NCBI GenBank assembly: GCA_023525715.1
Contig: JAKNSD010000059.1
Span: forward strand, 698,380 to 762,379
DNA: 64,000 nt
Direction of reading: 5' to 3'
From: Cichorium intybus
Lineage: Eukaryota > Streptophyta > Magnoliopsida > Asterales > Asteraceae
Part shown: positions 51,087 to 60,703 of the stretch, piece after piece
How the letters are laid out: each line of letters starts with the position of its first letter
Position numbering within the stretch: position 1 is the stretch's first letter
Position numbers and translations under genes: made by a program
The notes under the pieces: generated by a model
What the model was told of the DNA's origin: nothing
The model's input: the letters and a program-made list of their open reading frames with translations, nothing else
The model's database searches: none

Positions 51087-52262
51087 ATGAGTTCATCCGA
51101 CAAAGTATTTGATGTTCTTTGTACCGGTGGATGATTGGAGCTTATAGATCACCAGTTGAATTATGTTAGACCGGTCATTAATATTTACGGTTTGCAATTT
51201 TTGAAATTGATAACTTACATTGAGTTATTGAAGTTGGTCAAATGGAAGGTATACTTTTCAATAATCAGATATGTTTTTGTCATTAACCTTGTCGATGATC
51301 GTGATGTTTTTCACAGGGTTGGTGTTATCAAAAGTGTTCAAAATATTGTTTATTTGTACGTCGTCAGCGTTGATGATATACATTGCCGCGGAAAAGGCAA
51401 AGCCTCTAATGAGAACAAGTTGAGCGGTTTAGGGAGCAACAATGTCACATCTAATTACATCTCCCCCTTGTACCTAATTTTGAAAGGGAGTCGATCCGTA
51501 CACAACAATTTTTCGCCATACACAACAAAAATACATTTTTATACATAATATACAACTCATCGAAAGCATGAATTGTTGTGTACGGCAAAAAACTGTTGTG
51601 TGCGGATCAGTTCCCATTTTGAAAGTCATCCTCATTACGGTAGTATTCCTTTATACCTAGTCAACGAACCAATTCTATATCCTGGTCCCACAAATTTAAA
51701 GTATGTTAGTGAGGAAAACGTAGTTGGATATGAGACCCTTCCTTAACCCATGATAGAACCAGTTGCCGAATATGGTGGTATATTGGTATAGTTGATTTCA
51801 GTACAATTCCAAAAACCAACACCGATACCTACGATCTTAACGAGCCGCATATCAACCCTTTGTTACAATATGGTAATTTAGTACCATACGTGGAAACCGC
51901 TAATTTTATTTTAGGTGTTTCGAACAAAGAAGGAGTTGAATCTAATGACGGATGGGACGACGACCAACATACGGAAACGTATTCAGACACACTATTTTAT
52001 GGCATGCCTCTCATACCCTCTTGTCCAAAGCCTGTTCATATACTTAATGCATCTCATAGACAACATCCAAGTGATCTAATTCATGTGCATACAATGTTTA
52101 ATGACAAACAAGCATTACACACTTTACTTGGGTTGAAAGTCGTTAATGGGGGATTATAGTTTAAAACTGTGCGTTCTACAAAAGAAAGATATGAGGTTGT
52201 ATGCTGCCAAGAAAATTATGGTTGGCATCTAACGACGAAATTAGTTAAAAACCGTATCCTAA
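51087..52262 (+). mobile_element. Mutator-like (MULE) transposase remnant, N-terminal half
   Basis: From an ATG at 51087 the plus strand reads an MSSSDKVFDVLCTGG-type start, then after a stop LELIDHQLNYVRPVINIYGL and SYIELLKLV-like sequence, the PB1-like N-terminal domain of MULE transposases. Beyond the MITE at 51486-51615 come VETANFILGVSNKEG, FYGMPLIPSCPKP and the MuDR-family block FKTVRSTKERYEVVCCQENY followed by WHLTTKLVKNR, where one stop replaces a Gln-like position. The sequence breaks at about 52,262, before the catalytic domain. Inactive. Confidence 0.75.
51486..51615. mobile_element. 130-bp Mutator-type MITE inside the MULE remnant
   Basis: Exact 9-bp duplication ATTTTGAAA at 51477-51485 and 51616-51624. 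Near-perfect inverted ends: GGGAGTCGATCCGTACACAA against GGGAACTGATCCGCACACAA, extending about 40 bases inward with CGCCATACACAACA. Most of the element is terminal repeat. Confidence 0.93.
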
Positions 52263-52315
52263 CTTCATAGTAAAGAAATTCAATGACGTACACATATGTT
52301 CGTCGACCCAATTAT

Positions 52316-53466
52316 ATCATCTACCAAATAATACTTGTATTTGTATGTGGATCCATTTACTTGAAATGGACAACTAGGACCAGATTCGTTGCAAACGTTG
52401 TCGAGTGAATGTGACATTTGCACAACGTTGGTATAATTGTTTGAACCTGGGGCACCGAAGTAGGCATGCCAAAACCAAATATACTGTGATGTAATGGCCT
52501 CGAGGATGATTGTCGGGTGACCTTTATCACCCCGTGTATATTGCATGTGCCATGTAGCAGGGAAACCACCTCATTCCCATTGAAGACAATCAAAACTTCT
52601 AAGCATGCCAGTAAAGCCATAAATATGTGTGATGAGCATATAGTGTTTGCATGTCGGTGAAAGTAGACTTGTGCAAATATTGCGGATCGTATATAGCAAC
52701 AATGCACCTACAAAACTCTTCGAGGCTTTCATGTGTGATCCGCTCGAACATTTGGAAATATTCATCACATGAGTCTGATACAGGACTGTAAGGGATAAGC
52801 TAGTTAGCATCGCAATTACACAATTTTGTATGGAACTAAAACCTTCTATACCACCCGCGTCAGGATGTTGTTGTATAAACTTGGACATATTCGTCGCATC
52901 AGTGAGAATACGTAGAAACAAATTTCGCTCCATTCGAAAACGCCGACGAAATTTGTACTGTCCATTGCACAATACTTGTCGAAATAACGTGACATAAGAA
53001 GGTTGTGTACAGCGAAACAATGTCTGGGCAACCTGACTCGCGTCCTCGGATGTGAACTTTCAGCATCATCATCATCTTCTTCTAAAATATCGATAACCTT
53101 TTCCATCGAGTTTAGAATCGTCGATCCAACGTTAACCAACTAATTGTTTCTTCTACGAGATGGAACCGACATGTTATTGGTTGTGTGGAATTAAGAGAAA
53201 ATTGTAGGGTTTTTGAATGAGACTGGTGTGTAATTATTTGAGGGTTGTGTGTGTATTTAAAGTTGTAAAAAAATTTAAATTTTCTGTTTTTTTTTTTGGA
53301 ATATAGTCGTTATAGATATTAATTGAAAATTAAAAAAAATATTATTTTTATATGTAGCTGTTGGGAGAAAGAGACGGACAGGAGCATGTCGTTACACCAT
53401 TGCCGCTGAAGCATGCCGCCAAAGCAGGATGGTGATGGTGGCGGCAATGAGGTGCCACATCGGCTA
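52316..53466 (-). mobile_element. PIF/Harbinger transposase remnant, main part
   Basis: Minus-strand frames give a plant Harbinger transposase: MSVPSRRNN then a stop, MSRYFDKYCAMDSTNF-like sequence, YKFRRRFRMERNLFLRI, FIQQHPDAGGIEGFSSIQNC, YGFTGMLRSFDCLQWE and, in another frame, YTRGDKGHPTIILEAI and WFWHAYFGAPGSNNYTNV. The DDE_Tnp_4-type catalytic signatures (SFDCLQWE, FGAPGSNND-like) are visible but broken by stops and frameshifts. The last Asp/Glu region is lost at about 52,316. The 5' end of the element continues at 56,281-56,308 beyond a solo LTR. Confidence 0.85.
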
Positions 53467-53471
53467 TACCA

Positions 53472-56275
53472 TGTGACAATTGTAAATTTTGGTCAACAAA
53501 AGTCAACTGTAGTCAAACGAAGCGTACGTCAATCTATATGTTGAAAAGTTATTTTCCATGACTTTTGCAATGAACTATTAATATTATAGTATTACGTATG
53601 CCAAATCAAAACAATTAGCGATTGAAAGTCGAAAATGCGAACAGCGGACTACTGTAGCACAAAAATTCGATAATCGTACAATTATTATTATAAGAATAAT
53701 AATGTTCATAAAACAATGTACACGTAAATACGAAACTTTCGATATATAGAACGTCGAAAACGGAGTTCGTATGTAAAAGTTACGACGATTTAACCGTTGT
53801 GAACGGATAAATGTACACAGGGTTTGGACCTAGAATACAAAATGTGGTGCCTTAAACATCAAATATAGAATAACAATTCATATGATAAGTCACGTAATAG
53901 TATCTAGTATTTAATTCCAAAGCTAAATTCAATTTCCGGTAAAATGCCGAAAATCGCGAAATCGGAAGTATACCGCGCTTAAACGCGTATTCCGACATCC
54001 AACGAGTTATGATTCAATCAAAATAAATTTTTGGCAATGTTTTTATACAAAATAATTATTTAGAACTTCGTTTCGTCAAAAACGCACAAAATTTCACTAA
54101 AACGACTTACTATTTTATAAAAATCACTTATTTATACAAAGTATGTTGCTATTTTATAAAAACCAACCCCACCCCACCCCCTACCCCACCCCATCGGCTG
54201 AAGCATGAACTAAAACATCAAATCCCAAATCTAAGGCTTACTATTCATGGCTAGATCATAAAGGAAGGCTAGGATTAAAATAAGAGAGTAAAATCAACTC
54301 CAAATCTTCTATGATACTAGCTAGTTCCCTTCACTTGATCATTCACCAACCAAATCACTCTCTCTTTCTCTCTTCTCCTTCTCGGCCTCAAACTCTCAAG
54401 AACAAGTTATTGATCCATCAAGCTTTCCAACATTCTATGTGGTAAGTTACAATCCTCTTTTGATTCTAAGGCTTTCCATACCAATTTCATCTATTTTACA
54501 CACACAAATACTCACGGAGATCCATTGGATTTTAGCTTTGTCCAAGGGTCCTTGAGCTCAAATCTTCATCATCTTCAAGAATCTTGCAAGCCTTCTTGGT
54601 AAGTTATGATCATCTAGTGAATTAAGTTCTAAATACCTTCATTTACTCTTTTACACACTCATGCTCACGGAAATCCATTGGATAATAGCTTTGTCCAAGA
54701 GTCCTCCGAGTCCTAGAACCAAACTCTTCACTCTCCTACCAAGAAACCTTAAGATCAACCACTCAAGGTGAGTTCATACCCCTCATTTTCATGTTTTCAA
54801 ACCTTTTTGGGGGAGAATACAAGTTCCATACTATAAATGTTGTTTTATTCAAGATTATATATGTTTATATGTATGTATATGATGTTTTATACAAGTTCAT
54901 AAAGTTAGTAGTTGTGTAAAAATATCTTTGACTTGAAATATGGATAGATCCTTGTAGGATGCTCATTATAATGTATAAAATAATGGTAGAAAAGTTACTA
55001 GACTTTAAATAAATTGTGCAAAAATGTTGTAAATATGAACTTGACTAGGAATATGAGTAGATCTAAGTATTATGAACACTTTTGTATATTAAGTTGTGTA
55101 AAAGTTTCAAAACTACTAAAAAGTTGTATAAAAATACTAGATCTTGAGTAAAAATCGTTACAAAAACGAAAACTAGTAAAAACTACGTTTTTATGAACAA
55201 AGGAACTATTTTCTAGCAAAAATGGTTATAACTAAGTTATTATACCATTTTTGTGAGAAATATCTTAAAAGATGACTTTTACAACCATTTGGATAAGTTA
55301 CGTCGCTATTATTCACAAAATATGATTATTACGACGAAACTACTAAAAATAGACTATTACTGGAATAGTTTATGAACACGATGTTAGTTTGACGCTTAAA
55401 CATAATATATAATAATTATATAAAATATATAATTATTGAACAATACTATGTTATCATTGGTAAAATGATAATGGATGATTACAAAGGTTTTCACATACAA
55501 ATCGTACGTAAACAAGTTGATTGGAATACATACATTTTTGTGAGATGAATCTTCAAAGTGCTTTTATAAGTACCAACTATAAGTCCTGAAATTTTATAAC
55601 CAGAGTCTCGGTAAGAGAGCGCAATATTTGAGTATAGATCTATACGGGCTTGACAACCCCGCACCTGAGCTGCTAGCTACAGCTTGACCGGCAGGTCTGA
55701 GGTGTCCAAATGTCTAACATTTCCAACGCCTGAAGAACGTCGCAGCAGGCCAACTAGTCACAGTATGGTTATATGGTATCTCACATGGGAAAAATAATCA
55801 ACTTAATAATTTTATAAATTGTTTACGTGGAAACACACATTTCAAAGAAAGTACACTACAGCTTACATATTTACATTTTAGTTTTTGGGAATTAAAGACT
55901 TGAACATTTTATGAGAAAATATTGGATTTTCTTGGTTTTCAACACTATCGTTTACAAACAAAGGACATTTCTTATACCAAATCTTATGAACTCACCAACT
56001 TAATTGTTGACACTTTTTCAAACTACTTGTATTCTCAGGAAACTGATAAGGTAAGCCTCAGCGCGATTCGAAGAGACGTTACGACGTCGTTTTGTTCATT
56101 TTGAAATCATTTGTAATTGTGATTGAAACACGCAACTTCTAAACGATGTAACATTTGCAATTATGTAATGATGGTTGTTTGCTTGGATGTCACTATTGTG
56201 TAACTTTGTTATGATATTGTTCATGAAGTCATCCACCCTTGAACGTTTCCGCCAATACGGTTTGAGGGTGTGACA
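53472..56275 (+). mobile_element. Solo LTR, 2.8 kb, with 5-bp target-site duplication
   Basis: TACCA at 53467-53471 and 56276-56280 flanks a 2,804-bp segment starting TGTGACAATTGTAAATTTTG and ending GAGGGTGTGACA. No internal second LTR copy, gag or pol. An imperfect repeat of about 130 bases (TACTCACGGAGATCCATTGG near 54,510, CTCACGGAAATCCATTGG near 54,663) lies in the middle. Gypsy affiliation is inferred from the end sequences. It split a Harbinger element. Confidence 0.9.
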
Positions 56276-56280
56276 TACCA

Positions 56281-56308
56281 ACAGTATAGAGCATCGTACC
56301 GTACAACC
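56281..56308 (-). mobile_element. 5' terminus of the split Harbinger element
   Basis: On the minus strand, TTA at 56311-56309 is followed by GGTTGTACGGTACGATGCTC, which resembles the GGCTATTCGGAATAC end of the ORF1-carrying Harbinger at 28,965. Removing the solo LTR joins this end to the transposase remnant at 53,466. Confidence 0.55.
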
Positions 56309-56311
56309 TAA

Positions 56312-56600
56312 GAGAGAGATGAAAAAAATGGGTTAAGAGGATAATTTAAAATATGTGCACAGAGAAATGAATCACTGTTTGTCAAAAGAGTTTAGTGAAT
56401 TTGTTTAATCAATGATAAACTATATGAAATGGAAGGACAAATATAAATGGGTGAAAGGATTTTATTAAATGTAAATAAATATATGTCTATATGGATTATA
56501 TTGTGTTTCTTATAGGGATAAGCACGGGTCTGTATCCGGATTGAAAACCGAAAAACCGAGAGTCGATTTCGTAGGAAACAAAGAACCGCTAAACGGACTA
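56312..56600. other. Short non-coding stretch
   Basis: AT-rich; nothing recognised. It forms the left flank of the Athila-like element. Confidence 0.4.
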
Positions 56601-56605
56601 ATACC

Positions 56606-57712
56606 TGACACGCCTAGGTCGTCGTGCGGTCAAAAATAATAAAATACCTAACACACACTAGTACAGTGGTAGTCAGGGTCGATCCACGGGAGCTTGGTGG
56701 TTAGACTAAGTGCTAGATTGCCAACTAGTAGTGTCACGCTACAATCGGAGAAGCTAAGGCCTTACTCTTAATAATTCCTGCTACCAACAATCAAACAAAA
56801 ACCAAGCCAAGCTAAGCTAAGCTCAAATGATCCTAGTCACTTTCTGAAATCAGAAGTACATCTCTGAATCAGAAGCAATCAAAGGCATCCAAACAAAGCT
56901 AAACCAAGCTAACATGAACTAGCTACTAACTAAGGTTCAACAGAAACAGTCACTAGCTAAGCTCAGTCACCAACTAACACCTTACTTGGCTACTGATTTC
57001 AGCAAAGAAAACAGTCCCAAACAAGTCCAAAACACAATCCAAACACAAAGCAAATAAACACAATCAAGCATAAGCATTAAAATACCAAAAAACAAAGATA
57101 ACTTGGAACCGAATGCTTCTCATTCAAACAACTCAGATCCAAACATCAAAACAGTAAACAAATGATCTAAAAACAGCATCCAAAGCTTAGTATCAATGGT
57201 TGTCACTCCCAAAGACACAAACTAAAGCTAGCTACTTACTAAATAATTGAAAATAAAAACTAAACTAACCAAAAACCACTTGAGAGCTTCTGGAAACGAA
57301 TTCTTGGAGTCAAAGAGCTTCAAGGTCGACTAAACACCCGGGTCTTTGCTAGGGTTTTCGGCTGTAAATGCCTCTATTTATAGTTGCAAAATTTCCGAAG
57401 CCGCGCCGCGCAAATGAGAAATCCGCGGCGCGCGTACTTATCCTTTCCCGTTTCTTCGGCATTTGAACGTGTTACACCGCCTCAAGCCCGCGTCGCGTGA
57501 ATGGTATTTCCGCGGCGCGCGTACGTTTTTAATGGATTTTTCATTCTCTTCCAAACTTCTTCATTTTGCACGCTTTTAGTCCCTGTTTTCATTCTTTTCT
57601 TCCAAACAAGTCCTGGCACGAAAAGTGAGAATACCAAAGCATATCTTGTATAATTTCACTAAGAATAGGGCTAAACAACGCCTAAAATACTTGATATCAC
57701 TAGGCGTTGTCA
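56606..57712 (-). repeat. 3' LTR of the Athila-like element (1,107 bp)
   Basis: Minus strand starts TGACAACGCCTAGTG and ends CGACCTAGGCGTGTCA. The first 52 bases in plus orientation repeat at 63,949-64,000. Contains two GC-rich motif pairs (57402-57433 and 57489-57520). The adjacent 5 bases ATACC (56601-56605) are the expected target duplication, whose partner lies outside the window. Confidence 0.9.
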
Positions 57713-57732
57713 AACACCCCACACTTGTGCCT
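57713..57732 (-). other. Polypurine tract of the Athila-like element
   Basis: Minus strand CACAAGTGTGGGGTGTT directly precedes the 3' LTR; GTGTGGGG-type tracts are usual for Athila/Tat elements. Confidence 0.7.
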
Positions 57733-58734
57733 TGCTTGTCCCCAAGCAAGAGAGTTTTTAACAAATTATAATAAAGACTCAAACAATTTTTGACTGTGTT
57801 TAGTTTCAAAGCTTATTGTCCCCAGAGTTAGATTGAAATAGTTCGTGAAAACATAATTAGCATGTTCTTTGGAATTCATGGCTTTCTAAAGAACCCTTGA
57901 TTACAAACTTTCTGTCCACAATGAAGTGTACTTACTCATTCAGATTCTAAAGGCCATTAAGGAATTGTCCATGACTTTCGATGTTGTCCGTGTAGCGAGC
58001 TTTCAACAATATTATCCCAAACCAGTTGGTCTAAGTAATAAGGAGTATAAACGCCCGTAGGCCCCATTTTATGTCTACTTGCTCGAACAACAAAGGCCAC
58101 CGATTGACATTTCCCTCCTAAATTCCAAGCTTAAAACAAGCCAATCGTCTAACTCCTAAAACTCAACTTATTTGACTAAATAATAGCATGATTACAACTA
58201 CATAGTATCTCTTGAAAGATACCAGTGCTATCAACAATCACAAACTACTCGTTTCAAAATTGCAATTTATTAAAAATTTTGAAAAAGATTGCTAAAAATT
58301 TGAAAATTGACTCATTTCCCGCAAAAACTTTCAAAAAGACTATTTCGACCGTCCACACCCCACACTTAAAACCGTACAACGTCCCCGTTGTACATAATTA
58401 TTTCAAAACAAGGGAGAAAGAGTTACCCCTTTGGACGGTAGATTGCTCGGTTGGTGCTTAATTCCACAGGTATAATTGCAAACAAAATGGACCCTCGATC
58501 TCGTATTCCGGAGTTGTAGCGCTACAGTGAACACGCCGGTGGATCAACATAAGTGGAGGGGGCACGGTGACCCCACACTTATTTGAAACAACTCATCCCA
58601 ATTGGTAAACATGCAAGACTCAACAGACAAATTAAATGCAAACAAACATAATATAAACACACTAAAGATAGTGGTGTCACAAGTTTTATACATATTTTTA
58701 AAAGAAATAAAAAGGAAAAACGAAAGAAAATACA
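57733..58734. other. Untranslated 3' internal region of the Athila-like element
   Basis: No supported gene. Contains further CCCCACACTT motifs near 58,358 and 58,570, echoing the polypurine tract. Confidence 0.5.
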
Positions 58735-60106
58735 TCAGTCGCCACCTGGTGGCCTAGAGGATCCAGCCTCATGATCATGGGTTCTGGCTGGGAATGGTCG
58801 GGAAGGGTGCTGGCCCTGAGCGGATGCTAACTGTAAGAGTACCTCCCCAATCCACTCGAGCTGGTCCTCGATCCTGGCTACTCGAGCCTCCAGTCGGTGG
58901 GCAGCTGGGTCATCCTGCGGTGGCTGTGCCTCAGGCTCGGGTGCTGCTGGCTCTACTCTCCGACGACCGACGTCTCCTGCCGGCCTGGGCGTATGCGGGC
59001 TGGGGTGCCTGAGGAGGCTCGGTCGGTCCCCGGACGTACTGCCCCGGGCGCTGCTGCTCAATGAGCAGCATCCTCTCCAAAGTGCGTGCTGTAGTGCGCG
59101 ATGGCGGAAGAGCTGTCAAGGAGGCAACCACTGGGGCGGTGAGAATGCCATATGAACGGGCCAGGCGGGTAACAAAATACCCCCTGGCTAGTGGGCTGCT
59201 GGAGGAGGCGCCGGCTGAATGGGTGGCGAAGGCGATAGCGAGGGCGAAGGGAATGTGGAGGAATCTGGATGGGTCGAGGAGGGCCCATAGAAACGTCATG
59301 TCGTCGCCCGACACCTTCTCGCCCCCTCCCCGATGCATGATGGAGGTGGAGACGATCCGGTGCATAAGGCGGTGAAGTGGATCACGTAGATGGCTCTCCC
59401 TCGAGGTCCCCGCCTCATACATCACATTGGACAGTGATGCCCAAACCTCCATGTTGGGGGGCCTGTTCGGCTCCCCCTGAATACACGTCCCGAAGAACTG
59501 GGCAAAGTGGCGATGCTGGAGATCCTGCTCGGTGTAGATGCCAGTGCGCCTCGCAAACTCCCGGAGGTTGCACTCCCGTTGCACACCTCCCAAACGAAAT
59601 CTTACCAGCCTGGACCGTGGGTCTCCAACCCGTGGTGCAAACTGGATGGTAGATACGAACTCCAGTAGCAACTCTGTGTAGACCACGTCCTCGTCTGTGG
59701 CCATAATCCTATCCCAGCCACGGCATGTAAATGATGCCTCCTCCCGAGTCCAGGTGCGATGCAAGAACGGCTCGATTGCCCCCCATAGCCCCGCATCTCT
59801 CAGTATGTCTCTATCGATAACCGTCGCCTCGAGAACCCGGCGACGAGTCAGCACGTCCCTCCGTGAAGTGTACTCTATGGAGCTTTCCAGTTCCTCGGGG
59901 AACTGGAGAAAAGGATGGTCTAGCCTGAATATCATCTGCACAAAAGAAAACACATAGCCACAAAAGAAATTTTTTTTCAAAATTAGTCCTTTTCTTCCCC
60001 ACCGAGCCGCGGCGCGGCCCAAGAGCCTGGCGCATCGCGGCGAGCGACTGTTGCGAAACCCCGATTGCTTCTCTCGATTTAACCTACTAAAACTCAATCC
60101 AATCAT
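58735..60106 (-). CDS. Athila ORF1-like protein with frameshifted coiled-coil tail
   Basis: The main frame runs 60106-58931 (391 codons); the conserved part starts at Met58 (59935), right after an acceptor-like TTTTGTGCAG, so the true start may be there or a leader intron may exist. YTELLLEFVSTIQFAPRV, VQRECNLREFARRTGIYTEQ and HRLMHRIVSTSIMHR correspond to the ATHILA ORF-1 family, found 3' of pol in Athila elements and in non-autonomous relatives; function unknown. At about 58,990 the frame slips: the Ala/Pro-rich tail and coiled coil (RLEARVARIEDQLEWIGEVL) are read in the overlapping frame 59061-58735. One small indel separates them. Confidence 0.75.
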
Positions 60107-60703
60107 ACTACAATGTAGCCTAGATGCCGATTAACTCATCTAGGGTGTCTATTTGGCAAAACAAACACCCTACGAGTTAGCATTATCGATTCTAACTTTT
60201 GAACCATTTTCAATAAAATCACTAAATTAACTACCTAATCACCGGTTTTAACAAGCACTAAGTAGTTAGAATAGCGTACCTTGGTAGTAGAAACACAATG
60301 AGCAAGAAAAATGCAAGAAAATTTTTGATCACCAGAGCTTCCGAGTCGTGTGTGGTTTGAGTGAGTCGCGGCTCACCTGATAAAGGAGAAAACCGACTGA
60401 TCGTTTCCCGCGGCGCGCAAATGTGCATCCCGCGTCGCGCATGTCACCAAATCAACCCCTGCGCATCGGGTTGGTTTCTGACCCCGCGTCGCGCATATCC
60501 AAATTCCGCGGTGCGCACTCAAAATTTTTCAAACTTTTCCAAACGACCCCACACTTGCCTCGAACCAATAGTACCTGTAAAGATTGATGCATTTCCTCAT
60601 TAATTACTTCTAAAAAATATGAAATCTAACCTATGACACGATGAGTTGCCTCCCAACAAGCGCTAAGTTTAACGTCTTCAGCCAGACGTTCTACTGCTAT
60701 TTC
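60107..60703. other. Internal spacer with GC-rich motif pairs
   Basis: Non-coding spacer between the ORF1-like gene and the gag-protease gene. Holds pairs of CGCG(G/T)CGCGC-like decamers at 60409-60440 and 60485-60516; a degenerate pair lies at 60008-60040 inside the start of the ORF1-like frame. Confidence 0.8.
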
